Translations under genes and position numbers: made by a program | Origin: Chimonanthus salicifolius | Lineage: Eukaryota; Streptophyta; Magnoliopsida; Laurales; Calycanthaceae | Reading direction: 5' to 3' | Length of the DNA: 64,000 bases | Assembly (NCBI GenBank): GCA_013350335.1 | Contig: CM023541.1 | Span: forward strand, 65,885,999 to 65,949,998 | The notes under the pieces: generated by a model | Seen by the model: the letters and a program-made list of their open reading frames with translations, nothing else | Told to the model about the DNA's origin: nothing | Databases searched by the model: none | Part shown: piece by piece, positions 22,933-34,672 of the stretch | Numbering within the stretch: position 1 is the first letter of the stretch | Layout of the letters: every line of letters begins with the position of its first letter

Positions 22933-24380
22933 GCCGAACCCCACTAAGCTGTAAATGGTGGACTTAGGGTTTTTAAAATGGTCTACTTGGATATGATTGG
23001 TTAAATCAAAAGAGGGACCAAATTCAAGTGGGTGAGGTTCGGCCATGGTGTATGGCCGAACCCCACAAGGATGGTTTATGGACTTAAACATAACAGGAGA
23101 GCAAATGGAACATGGATTTTGATTTATGGATATGTTATAAGGTAACGGGACCTCACAAGGGGTGTACGATCATGAACAGTTACCGGACAAAAGCGCAAGG
23201 ACACTTTAGTGGTCTTTGGTAGGATTCCTACCTCATTGATACCATGGGATATGTATGATGGTTTTAATTCATATTTTGATGAGTTATTTCGTATCAAATG
23301 TTATGTTTCAAATATGGATTTTTAAATGCTATGATTTGTATAATTGCATGGCATGTGGACAAATGCATCTCATGCATGGCATGGGAGGGAGGATATGTAA
23401 CCGGAGGCCACACTCAGTCGGGGCATCCGAAAGACCACTGTGGGAATACCTTGATGTGCATTTTCCATCAAGAGGTAACCGGAGGCCACATCCGTCGGGG
23501 CGTCCGAAAGACCACTGTGGGGATACATTGATGATGAGTTTTCCATCAAGAGGATGCTACGTGTTTGATACCTTAATGAGGAGTTTTCCATCAAGAGGAT
23601 GTTTTGTATGGCTGATGGGTGGGACTCATGGCATATGACACCCATGGCATGGCATTGCATCAACATGATTATGATCTCTATTATCATGCAATGTTTCTGG
23701 TTTTTATCTGTATGATTATGATCTCTATTATCATGCAATATTTCTTGTTTTATTTGTATGATTGGATCTCTATTATCATACATGATTTTGGATACGATGT
23801 TTTATAAGTATGGTATATATATTATATCTGGATTTTTGGTACTAACCATGTGTTGACCCTAAGTGGAATACCTGCTGGGCGCGTGGTCTAACGCCCTACT
23901 TCTACCCTAGTTGATGATAAAGGGAATGAACGGAACAAAGAACGAGATCGGAGCCAAGCTTAGGAGCTTGGATGATTAAGTTATATTTTGTTTAAGTTAT
24001 TCATGGACTATGTATTTGAATAGCTAGCATTTGGGATTGTAATAATGTAGATATATTTGTTATGGTTTGGATGGTTAATTTTGGATATTTAACTTAAGCA
24101 AATATTATTAAGTGTTGGACTACTTTGCTATCTAAAATGAAATAGGATTGTTATCCTATTGTAATTCCGCATCTATGATTATTCCGCTTGTTAACTTGAG
24201 TACGTGTGAACCATTTTGTGGACATGGTCCACGCACACATATGGTTAGCCAGTTAAGGGTCGGGCTTTGGAAGCTTCAGACTTAGCTCGCGTCAGGACGT
24301 CCCGCTCTCTCTCACTCTTTATTTTAGAAAAAGTGGACTCTAATTTTAGGAAAGCGAGTGAGAAAGGGCAGGGTGTTACA
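22928..24380 (+). mobile_element. 5' LTR of element B, segment 2
   Basis: This continues the palindrome arm split at 11267 and ends GGCAGGGTGTTACA next to a primer site, so it is the 3' part of B's 5' LTR. It holds another palindrome (23032-23068), two to three copies of a CCGGAGGCCACA/CATCAAGAGG unit (23398-23600), a GATCTCTATTATCAT unit in three copies (23672-23780), and the branch/acceptor-like block with CTAAC at 23888-23892 and TAG at 23910. The hairpin pair upstream of the primer site is present (24203-24285). Confidence 0.85.
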
Positions 24381-24381
24381 G

Positions 24382-24393
24382 TGGTATCAGAGC
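24382..24393 (+). other. primer binding site of element B
   Basis: TGGTATCAGAGC is a full 12-base match to the initiator tRNA-Met primer site, one base after the LTR end. Confidence 0.92.
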
Positions 24394-24815
24394 GAAACGG
24401 GAAGGATGAATCTTTCGAAGTAAGATTAAGACAGTATCATGTCTCACTGACAGATAAGAATCCCAATTGACCGACTCTTCGGAGTCCGCTGCACGGGGGT
24501 CGGATTAATTTACTTCGCTAGACTCAGACTGAAACATTCAATCTGAGAGCAACAAGGAATGATAGCAAAGGAAGGACAGTCACTATAAATTGGATTATCA
24601 AACATAGCAAATTAGGAGATACTTTCTCGATATCCCCGGATTGAGAAACAAACACTTGATACGTAGGAAGTTTCCCCAAAAACAAAGAAATACAAAGAGT
24701 GCTGATTTGGAAATTTCCCCAAAATAGGAGACATCAAGATTTCCTCAAACAAGAGACATTATGTGATACATAGGGAAATTCCCCAAAATAAAGATTAGTT
24801 TGATTAGAACTGCGG
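24394..24815 (+). other. untranslated leader of element B
   Basis: It resembles the leaders of F and E at its start (GACCGACTCTTCGGAGTCCG near 24469). It then carries about four units of the type GAAATTTCCCCAAAAT (near 24669, 24709, 24732, 24776). Confidence 0.75.
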
Positions 24816-25328
24816 TTGTCATTGATATGCTTCTGTTATTGTGATACAGATATGTCGAGCAACAAAGAGTATACAAAGTTGTGGGACAAAGGAACTCTTA
24901 GCTGTCCTATAGATCTGATTTCTTCATCCAACAACTCCAGCAGGCCTGACCGCGCTGTGGAAGTTAACGTAGACGTCCAAGTAGGACCACTGGAGGATGT
25001 CGAAGTGAATCTAGCCCCTTTTCCAGAAGAGTATATGGGAGATATCTCAATGATAGGAGAATCCATAGGGGAGATAGAGCCCGGGTATATGTGCGAGTTG
25101 TGCAACCAGGAAGGGCAGAACTGTACTTTCTGCCCTTACCCCCTTGAGGTTATTTGCCCTGTTTGTGGACTTCATGGACACGGGAAGGAAATGACTAACT
25201 ATCCATACATTGGGGGACCGGGAATAATACCCTGTCTGACTTGTGGAGTGTTGGGGCACACGTCGAGGGCATGCCCTGACAACTTCTTCGATTTTGGTGA
25301 TGATGCAGGGTCTTCTACGGAAGGTTAG
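24816..25328 (+). CDS. zinc-knuckle protein of non-autonomous element B, unknown function
   Basis: A 170-aa frame sits where Gag should be. A second in-frame Met (codon 13, MSSNKEYTK) may be the real start. The N-terminal half is acidic and Ser/Asn-rich with no recognisable Gag core. The C-terminal half has a four-Cys cluster CELCNQEGQNCTFC (93-106), a knuckle-like CPVCGLHGHGKE (114-125) without the last Cys, and a complete CCHC knuckle CLTCGVLGHTSRAC (140-153), then an acidic tail. CCHC knuckles in retroelements bind RNA, so a role in RNA binding or packaging is plausible but inferred. It shows no obvious similarity to the Gag of F or E beyond the knuckle form. It could be a captured host fragment or a strongly diverged Gag end. 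Confidence 0.6.
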   Translation: MSLICFCYCDTDMSSNKEYTKLWDKGTLSCPIDLISSSNNSSRPDRAVEVNVDVQVGPLEDVEVNLAPFPEEYMGDISMIGESIGEIEPGYMCELCNQEGQNCTFCPYPLEVICPVCGLHGHGKEMTNYPYIGGPGIIPCLTCGVLGHTSRACPDNFFDFGDDAGSSTEG

Positions 25329-26767
25329 GCTAAGAAGTGGTAAGAAAAAGTCAGGAAAAATGGGAGATTTTGTAAGGGTTGTGGGTACATTTTGTTCTTT
25401 GAAAGGTTTGTTCTAACCCTACCAACCCTTGCACTGTGATGGAAGTTTGAATGATTTTTAATAAGTATGCAAACTTAAGAGTTTATGAGGACTTTGGCAC
25501 TGAGATGTAGGTGAGGAGGTCACTAGATTATATTGAGATGTGGTATGGGTGCGTCCCTCACGTGATATTGATGAGATAAGTATATAGATTCCACGAGTAA
25601 GGCTTAGAGTAGCCGTGAGACTGTGGGAACCTCGATATGAACTACGAAGACTTGGTTCCGTAGGGTTGCCATTGAGGAGTGGGTCCCTCACAAGCTATGA
25701 GTTGGAGGGCGCCCTCACGGCTATTTTGCACACTTGATGTGCGTGGATACGCAGAGCTAGATACTAAATTTACCCCATGGGGGTGGTGCTAGCTTCGTTA
25801 GACGAGGTCCGACCGCCTTAGAGCTTGACTGAATCACCCTTGGGGTGAAGGGATGCAGGGCGAGGTAGACTTGATCACGTTGGACGTGGGTCTTCCGCTT
25901 AGTAAGTCATGGGCCCTAAGTCTTGCAAGGGGTTGGGGTATAATTATGATTTGATGTTGTTGCCACAGTCACATAGTGACTCATTCGAGTGTTGTTCCTA
26001 CGGATAAAATATCTCATGCTAGATGATGTGCCCGGGTTAATTATGCCCAAGGATGGATTATGCCCATGAATGGATTATACCCAGAGGGGGGTTATATTAA
26101 TGGATGATTATTAAGCATGGATAGATGATACTCATTGATAGAGTGATACCAGGGATGGATGCGTATAACTGTGGATGATGATTCCATAGTGGTTTGGATT
26201 AATGTCAGGTGTTGGTACCATGGTGGACATGTTGGTAGTATGATGGACCTGTTGGTCTCATAGACGACATATTGTTCTAATGATTGGGACAGGTTTCAAT
26301 TTACATCCCACGTTATAAGAAAAAGGTGTTAGTCGTATTACAACTTGTATCACAGGAAAGTTAGTGTGGAGAGATACTTCGTATCATAGAAGTTTTGAAC
26401 AGTAGGTGTTAGTCACATAGTGACTTATGTGCAAATGAAGATATGCTTACTTTTGGAGATGTACTTAGTGGAAAAGATAAGAGTCTAGTGAAACTCGAAT
26501 GGGAAGCCATGGACGATTGTCGAGTTAGACTGATCAGTTGACTCTGTAGTTAGCCGATGGAGTTTCAGGAGAGTGCAACTAGAAACCTAGTTAAAATGTA
26601 ATCAGCAGAAGCCTTGAGCATAGGCTCGCATTGGCAGGCTACCTCACTAACAAATTTCGAGGGGCAAGGTCATCACTAACCTCACACAGAGAGTAGACGA
26701 AGGAACATATTGAACGAGTACATATGGAAAATATTATGGTGGCAGGTAAAGTGAATCATAGTACATT
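25329..26767 (+). other. noncoding internal region of element B
   Basis: No ORF of weight. From about 25950 it is homologous to the spacer of C (4490-5291, opposite strand). It includes degenerate short repeats around ATGGATTATGCCCA and GGATGATTATTAAG (26030-26190) and GTTAGTC-CAT blocks. The first part (25330-25900), including GGCGCCCTCACGGC and GGTGAAGGGATGCAGGG, has no visible counterpart elsewhere in the window. Confidence 0.7.
26763..26767 (+). repeat. target site duplication of solo LTR B2, left copy
   Basis: ACATT, repeated at 34331-34335 on the other side of B2. Confidence 0.92.
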
Positions 26768-27600
26768 TGTAACACCCCGGATTTTCAAGTTATTAATATA
26801 TATGAAAATTACCCATTTAAATTGTGAATTCTAAATATTTAGATGGGTAAAGTGTTGGGTCATTGCCCAATTAAGACCCAACAGATTGTGGAAATGGTTT
26901 CAATAGAATTAAATGGGGATTAATTAAATTAGTAATGTATTATGTCTATAATTAATTATTATGCGCATAAAGGGAACTTGGAGGATTATTATGGCCGTGT
27001 ATGAGGGTTTGCATAATCCATGATTATGCGCATAAAGAGACTAAGAATGGAATATAGATTACATGGCCGTGTGCGGGAGATATACGCATCCATGAGATAT
27101 GCGCATGATGTATTAGAACATCTCTAAAAAGGGTCCTTTCCCTTGATTAAGAGTGATACTAGTGGATCACTAAATAAAGAAGATGCCTAGAGATAAATAT
27201 AGATGGCTTGGTCGCATGAGAGATATGCATATCTATGTGATGCACATAAGATCATTTAAAAAGGGGTCTTCCCTAGATTAAAAATAGTACAAGGCAAGGG
27301 CTAGATTGGAAGGTCGGCAACTTCTAATTAAGGCAACAAGAGGGGTGTACGGCATAAGGGAATTCCTATCTCAGCACCTTCTAAGTTGGGACCAAGGGGA
27401 GGTTTTATTAAAGAAAGAGGGAAGGGGCGCACGGCAATACACACACACACACCAAGGCCGAACTTTCTTTCCCTCTCAAGTCTCATTCTCGGCATTATTC
27501 AAAGGAAGTGAAGGCAACCAGCAAGTGGGAAAGATCAAGAAGGAGAAGGATTGGAAAAGCAAGAACAAGCTGAAGGAAAAACGGAGGAGTTGCGGAACCG

Positions 27601-29297
27601 GTTAGTATTTTGACGTTTTTGTTTAAAGAAAAGAACCATAGGATTCGGCCATGGTATATGGCCGAACCCCATGGAAGAGAATTGGGAGATAATCATGATA
27701 ATTTTAATGAAAAGGATGAACCATGGGTTCGGCCATGTTGTATGGCCGAACACCATGGAAGGACTTTGGTGATTTTTAATGGAAGGTTATTGGCTATTTT
27801 TAATGGATGAAAACCATGGAAAGACATGGTTTAATTTATGGGTTTTTGAAAGATGAACTCCATGGAAAATTATCCATATTTTTAAAATGTTTTACATGGT
27901 GAAATATAGAATTGGTTACATGTATTTAGATCATGGAAGATTAAGGATGAATGATTTTTAAAGAGAAGATTTTGAACCATAGGGTTCGGCCATGGTGTAT
28001 GGCCGACCCCCATGGAAGATGTTACTAATTTAGAAAGTTTCTAATTATGGACTTTGGGATAAAAAAGGAAGGAACCTTGAATTATGGATTCAAGAATGGG
28101 AATTGATAAAATTGGAAAGTTAGACATCATAGGGTTCGGCCATGGTGTTTGGCCGAACCCCATGAATCAATATTATGGATCGGTTTTGGACATGAACATG
28201 AGGTAATGGCAATTTTGTAAATATCGCCAAAAATTGAAAGATCATGGGTTCGGCCGTGGTGTATGGCCGAACCCCATGAACTTGTTAATGGGTCATTTTT
28301 GGGTCTTTGTGTAATTTAAATGAATGGTTTACCAAACCAAGGGATGAAGGGAAGGATTAGGGTTTTATTTTATGAATTATGAATCAATCAGGTATTTGGA
28401 TTAAAGAATTATGTATGGATCATTTTTGGAATGTTTTGGTTATGGATAGGTATAATGGCAATATTGTAATTAAGTGAATTAATAGACCATGGGATCGGCC
28501 ATGGTGTATGGCCGAACCCCATGGGAATTATTTGGTGGACATAGGGTCTATGTATGGCATATTAAAATGAAGGAAATATTAACTAAAGATTAGACCAATG
28601 GCAATGTGGTAAATAAGTGTGAAAATGATAGACCATGGGTTCCGCCATGGTGTATGGCCAAACCCCATGAGGAATGTTTTATGGACTTGGACTTTATGGT
28701 AAATCAAATGGGACATGGTTTTAATTGATTGATATATTATAAGGTAACGGGACCTCACAAGGTGTGTACGATCGTGAGCGGTTACCGGACGAAAGCTCAA
28801 GGACGGGTTAGTGGTCTTTGGTAGGATTCCACCTCTTTGAAACCATGGGTTTATGTACAATGCTTTTATCTTGTTTTTGATGAATTTTTTTGTAAAGAAT
28901 ATTGTTTCAAATTGTGATTTTTAATGCTATGTTTATATGATAAAATAACATGTGTTTCATTGGCATCTCATGCATGGCATGGGGTGAAGGATATGTAACC
29001 GGAGGGGCCACACTCCGTCGGAGCGTCTGAAAAACCTATGTGGGATACCTTGATGTGCTTTTCCATCAAGAAGAAACCGGAGGGTCCACACTCCGTCGGG
29101 GCGTCCGAAAAACCTATGTGGGGGTACTTATATGTACTTATGATGGGTGGGACTCATTGCATTGGACATCATGACATGGCATGGTTTATATGCTTTTTGG
29201 ACTTTATATTATTATATATGTTTTGTACTAACCATGTGTTAGCCCTAATTGGAATACCTACTGGGCGCGTTGTTCTAACGCCCTACTTCTACCCTAG
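27601..29297 (+). other. predicted intron inside solo LTR B2
   Basis: Donor-like GTTAGT at 27601 follows GTTGCGGAACCG; CTAAC is at 29275-29279 and CCCTAG ends at 29297. It encloses all seven B2 palindromes. Confidence 0.4.
27637..28670. repeat. seven interspersed palindromes in B2
   Basis: Copies lie near 27637, 27720, 27977, 28127, 28240, 28487 and 28632. The common form is CCATGGGTTCGGCCATGG then T(G/A)TATGGCCGAACCCCATGG; single-base departures such as GATCGGCC (28490) and GTTCCGCC (28638) occur in one arm only. Confidence 0.9.
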
Positions 29298-29564
29298 TGG
29301 ATGACAAAAAGAAACCAGGGGAACAATGAACGCGAAAAGGGTCAAGCATAGGAGCTTGGATGTTTTTAATTTATATTTTGATTAAGTTACTTAAGGACTT
29401 GTATTTGAGTAACTAGACTTCGGACATGTAATAATTTAAATGGTTTGCTATGGTTGGATGTTTATTTGGATAATTACGTTATGATAATTATGATTAAGGA
29501 CTTGACGTACTTTGCTATATGAAATGGAACAGAACTAGGTTCTATTATAATTCCGCATGTTATG

Positions 29565-29569
29565 ATTTT
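29565..29569 (+). repeat. target site duplication of solo LTR D, left copy
   Basis: ATTTT, repeated at 34113-34117. Confidence 0.9.
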
Positions 29570-30970
29570 TGTAATAGCCCGAATTTTCTAATTAATATAT
29601 ATTTGGCATTTATTGATTTTAATTTGAATTTTAACATAATGAAATGCCAAATGGACCAAATTTTGGGACAATGGCCCAAGGATAGCTCAATTGGGCCATG
29701 GATTGGATGAAATCCATTTAATGGGTCAATGAGGATTAAATCGGGTCAACGATGGTCAAGTGGACCCGATAGCCATGTGGGACCCAATGGATCAAAATTG
29801 GTCCAAACTCTAAGGCAAAGGGGTAGAAAATAAATTGGTTGGGCCGTGGGCCCAATGGTGGGCCAATTATTTTAAAAAGGGTGAATTGGAATTAAACCCT
29901 CTAAGTTAGTAATAAAATGAAATGGCATGACCAAGTGGGGCCCACCTCCACCTCACCAAGTGAGGTGGCGTGTGGACCAAGGTAAAGGTGGGGCCAACCA
30001 TCATGGTTGACTTGGTCAACCATGGATAAATTGAGAGGACTAAGGTGGATTAAGGTGAATTAAATTGATTAAAATTATTGTAAAATTATCTAAGTTAAAA
30101 TTAATGGAATTAAAATGACATGGCCAAAAGGGGCCCACCTCCACCTCATCAAGTGAGGTGGCGGGTGGGGTAGGTATAGGTAGGGACCGTCCACCATGGT
30201 TGACTTGGTCAACCATGGGTGGATTTCTTAGATAGATAAATGTTATGAAATTAAATTGGATGGAAATTAATTAACCTAAGTAAGGATTTAATTTAATTAA
30301 TTAGGTTGGTCAATTAGGGTCAACATAGGACAAGTCAATGGTGGTTTCATCTCATTGAAACCACCTAAGAAAAACAGGAAAAATACCATGGACTTGGGTG
30401 GTGGTTTCATCTCAACCACCACCACTCCAAATATGGTGACCCATACCCAAATGAGTGGTCAAAGAGAGAAGACCCAAACCACCCCTTTTCAAACACCAAA
30501 AACCATTGGCTTGGTGGTGGTTTGGTCTCAACCACCACCACCACGGTCAAGGGAGCCCATACTTTGGTTGGTGGAGCCATAATGGTGGAGTGTAGTTTGG
30601 TCAACCAAAATGAGATGTGTTTGATCTCATTTCTCATCTCCTTTCCATCTCTCTCTCTCCCTCTCTCTCTTGCACTCCCAAAAACTGTCCCACACAAAAG
30701 AAAATAAGAAGAAGAAGGCTAAGGAGAAAAGAAGAAAATAAGAGAAGAAGAGAAGAAAAGAAGTGAAGCATTAGTTCACCACCCTAAGATCAAAGGTTGG
30801 ATCTTGTCTCTCATTATCTTCCCCTCTCCCAAACCTAGCTCTACCTTAATCAATCCAAACATGTCCCACCATTGATCAAGCTCATCTAGCCGATCAAAGA
30901 CCAAGAAGAAGGAGAGAAGAGGCTAAGGAAATTGACGGGAGCGACAAAGACCGGAGGAGCTGTCGGATCC

Positions 30971-33607
30971 GTAAGTATTTCTAAACAAGAGTTTAGATTT
31001 TTGTTTATGGTTAAAAAAAAAAGGGAATCCATTTACTAGATAATGGCCAAAAAACATCATGGGCCTTGGATCTAAGATCCATCAATGGAAGATTAAGAAA
31101 TGGATAAACTTAGAGAGAGAAAGATTAAATGAATGGATGACCATAGGGTTCGGCCATGTAGCATGGCCGAACCCCATGGTGAATGATGGGTAATTTAATT
31201 GAGATTATATGGTTTAGAATATTGGAGAATGCTTAATGGTTTTTATGAGGATTTCAAGATTTTAAAATGATTGAAAAGTTGGTAAGTTTTAAAGGTGTTA
31301 AATAAGGAAAACTATGAGGTATGTAGATGATTCCAAGTGGCCTCAAAATATTGGAAATATGATATTTTAAAGAAATCATGGACCATAGGGTTCGGCCATA
31401 CAAGGTGGCCGAACCCCATGGTTAGTGATGATGAGGGTTAGGGTTCTTAAAATAATGGTTTTTAAGGTTGGAAAATGATGGAGAATGGTTAGGGTTTCAA
31501 GGGTTAAATGTAGGCAAATTTTTGGAAAAAGTTATATGATGAAGTCCATGAATGATGTGTTAGGATATTTTTATGGAACTATGGTGATGGTTAATTATTT
31601 TTATAAGAATAGAAAGATGGAAGTGGTGGAATAAATAATTTTGAATTATGGAGGTAATGAGGAAATGATGAGTGGTAAAGGTGGATTTTAAATGTAATAA
31701 AAAATCCAAGATAAAAATGAGGGAAAGACATCATGGGTTCGGCCATGGTGTATGGCCGAACCCATGACCCATGTCTTTAGGTCATTCATGGGCTAAGTGT
31801 GTTTTATATATGTGCTTAAATGGAATGGAACTTAAGTTAAGTTAATGATGAAATTTAAATGGATGTTACAAGTATCATATGTGATGTTTAAATGGAATAA
31901 AGATAGTGATTGAAATGGATGATTGGAGGTATGTGCAAATGGGTAATTGAAACCAAGAAGGATGGGGAAAGAAACATCATGGGTTCGGCCATGATGTATG
32001 GCCGAACCCATGACCCAAATTTTGATCAAGTTTAGGCTAAGGTTAATGCATGTATCAATGCCTAGAAAGTTGTTTTAAAGGGCCAAAATGAATGAAGTTT
32101 TGTGATTTTTGAAATGGATTATTTTTGGGACAAAATATGAGTCTTTGAAAATGGCACCAATAAAAGTGAACCATGAACCCTATGGTAATATTTTGGGAAT
32201 TTTAGGAATGGAAAACAATGGAGAGAAATGGAAATATTAAATGGATTGGTAAGCATGGTAGGTGATGTTTTATATGAGATGAAAAATGGGGTTTTAAATG
32301 AATGAATTAAATTCATTTGGTTAAGGTAAAATGAACCAAGAAATTAGGAAATGGGCATCATGGTTTCGGCCATGGTGTATGGCCGAACCCATGACCCCTT
32401 TGGGAGCCATATTATGGGCAAGGTATGGAATTATTTATGAGATTAAAAATTTACAAATTTAATTAAACTAGATGGCTGATTTTATGATGTTATGTCGTGA
32501 GTAAGAAATTATAAATGGGTCCAAGTTTATGGGTCAAATATGGACTTAAATATGCATGGATAAAAGGGGTAACTTAACCATGGAAGAGGAGTGGCAAAAC
32601 CCTAATTTGTGGCCACATTGAAGGACCATGGGTTTGACCATGGTACATGGCCAAACCCTATGGGGGTTGGACATGAAAATGGAAATATTATGAATGGTTA
32701 AGTAAAGCGATTAGTTGCTGCGTTTTAGGCTCGCGAATCGGAATTTTAAATTTGGCCAAAATTGGATTTATGTATGAGTCTAGAACCAATGGATAATGGG
32801 CTAAGTTAGGGACTTAATCATGGACGATGTATGGACTAATTCGGTAAATGTAATAAGGTATCGGGCGTCGCAAACGGTACGCGATCGGCGACCGGATTAG
32901 CGAACGGGAAGCATAACGGAACGTGACACGGTATTCGGTAGGATTCCTACCTTTTTGTAAGCGATGGATACGTGATGGTGTTTTAAATTATTTTGATTTG
33001 GCTTATGATGGATTTATGATTATGATTTATCTTATGATGAATTTTAAGTTATGAAGCATATGGTATGATGGATTTATGATTATGATTTATCTTATGATGA
33101 ATTTTAAGTTATGAAGCATATGGTTTATATTTTAATATTATGCATTATATGACTATGTACGATATGTTAAGTATATGGGATACATATATATTACATAGCA
33201 TAATGCACTACATCTCATGCATGGCATGGGCAGAAAAAAATAAACAAACCGGAGTCCATGCTCCGTCGGGGCGACCGAGAATCAGACATGGGGATTGCCT
33301 GAGGGTTATAACCGGAGTCCATGCTCCATCGGGGCGACCGAGAATCAGACATGGGGATAGCTCTTATGCTATAACCGGAGTCCATGCTCCGTCGAGGCGA
33401 CCGAGAAGCAAACATGGGGAACAGGATATTGTATGATCACACGGACAATGGGTGGGACACATGACATAAGCACCCATGACATAGCATTCATCCCATGCTT
33501 ATTTTGTTGTATTTTATGTTATCGGTATGTGTGTATCACTAATCCATGTGCTAGCCCTACTCGGAGTCCTACTGGGCGCGTTGACTAACGCCCTACTTCT
33601 ACCCTAG
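30971..33607 (+). other. predicted intron inside solo LTR D
   Basis: A consensus donor GTAAGT begins at 30971 after GTCGGATCC. CTAAC at 33585-33589 and CCCTAG ending 33607 form the acceptor side. Length is 2637 bases, the longest in the window. Confidence 0.45.
33001..33120 (+). repeat. 60-bp tandem duplication in D
   Basis: Two adjacent 60-base copies are identical apart from the first three bases, with the unit ATGATGGATTTATGATTATG repeated at 33005 and 33065. Confidence 0.93.
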
Positions 33608-34112
33608 CTGATGACGCAGGAGAGGCAGGAAGCGGTGGACATACCGGAGGCCAAGCTTAGGAGCTTGGAAAGCGCAGTCCTAGTTTATATTATGTTTTAC
33701 ATTTTGGTGATGTAATTTTAAAGTAGCTTAGCTTGTCGGGTTGTATAATTTTACATTTCCTGCGATGGTTTGGACGTTACTTATGGATGATGCATTTTGT
33801 GATATAATCATGAACGTAGGGGCATTTTGGTAAATTCAATGTTATATCTTCCCTTCTATCTAAAAACCGGTAGGATAGACTCTATTACCATGTTCCGCAA
33901 TAACTATAATCCGCAAGCTTACTTCCCACGCGTGAATCATTCTCGTGGACTTAGTTCCACGCATGCGTGGGGTTGGCCAGTTAAGGGTCGGGCTTTAGAA
34001 GCTCGAACTTAACTCGCGTCGTGACTTCCGCGCCCTCTCTCACTCTTCTATTTCAAAAAAAAAAATAGACTCTGATTTTCGGAAAACGGGTGAAAAAGGA
34101 TGGGGCGTTACA

Positions 34113-34117
34113 ATTTT
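34113..34117 (+). repeat. target site duplication of solo LTR D, right copy
   Basis: ATTTT, matching 29565-29569; B2 resumes here. Confidence 0.9.
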
Positions 34118-34330
34118 AATTCCACATGTTTATATTGTTATGTGTGAACCGTTTTCATGGACTTAGTCCATGCACACATAGGGTTGGCCAGTTAAGGGTC
34201 GGACTTTAGAAGTTCGGACTTAGCTAGCGTCGTGACGTCCCGCTCTCTATCACTTTTTGTTTATAAAAAAAAAAACAATAGACTCTGATTTTCGGGAAGG
34301 AAAGTGAGTGAAAAAGGGCGGGGCATAACA

Positions 34331-34510
34331 ACATTGATCTACAGGAGATCACAAATGGCCTCACGAGAAAAAAAAAAAAGATAACCTGAGACAGAGTAAA
34401 TTTTGCGAGAATGAAACTCATGGGTTGATATGAGTGCTATTTATGCAATCTGTTTGAAACCCTAATTCGCTCGATTTTCGAAGCCAAAATTTTAAAAAGA
34501 GGGGTTGTAT
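34331..34510 (+). other. 3' end of element B internal region with polypurine tract
   Basis: It starts with the right copy of ACATT (34331-34335), continues the spacer, then moves into a stretch like the end of F (CTCGATTTTCGAAGCC against CTCGAATTTTCGGGAC). The polypurine tract AAAAAGAGGGGTTGTAT is at 34494-34510. No pol sequence is present, so B cannot move by itself. Confidence 0.85.
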
Positions 34511-34672
34511 TGTAACACCCCGTATTTTCAAGTTATCAATATATATGAAATTTGCCCATTTAATTTGTGAATTAATGGATATGGACCTTAGATGGGTAAG
34601 GTGTTGGGTCAATTGCCCAATTAAGACCCAACGGATATGTGATAAGTTTCAATTTAAAATAAATGGGTAAGA
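34511..34672 (+). mobile_element. 3' LTR of element B, first 162 bp
   Basis: It starts TGTAACACCCCGTATTTTC right after the polypurine tract and is very similar to the start of B2. It is interrupted by minus-strand LTR G at 34673 (left flank TAAGA). The rest is beyond the window. Confidence 0.88.

Larger units (their letters stand above)
29570..34112 (+). mobile_element. solo LTR D (X family), 4.54 kb
   Basis: It starts TGTAATAGCCCGAATTTTC and ends GGATGGGGCGTTACA, with ATTTT on both flanks and no internal region. It belongs to the family of the F, C, H and I LTRs. Contents: GTGAGGTGG-type repeats and GGTTGACTTGGTCAACC inverted repeats (29940-30230), a CT-rich promoter-like block (30640-30680), six palindromes (31142-32660), a 60-bp duplication (33001-33120), and three copies of a CCGGAGTCCATGCTCC unit (33247-33421). 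No gene. Confidence 0.92.
26768..34330 (+). mobile_element. solo LTR B2 (same family as B), split by solo LTR D
   Basis: It starts TGTAACACCCCGG at 26768 and ends GGGGCATAACA at 34330, flanked by ACATT on both sides with no internal region. It is therefore a solo LTR left by LTR-LTR recombination. Without D and its duplicated target it measures about 3.0 kb. Its start closely resembles B's own 3' LTR at 34511, so the family inserted into itself. The terminal base change (ATAACA for GTTACA) suggests age. Confidence 0.9.

Noticed and set aside
33140..33436. 98-aa ORF with GVHAPSGRPRIRHGD repeats
   Set aside because: It comes from three direct copies of the CCGGAGTCCATGCTCC unit in solo LTR D; the same unit in other LTRs is not open in that frame.
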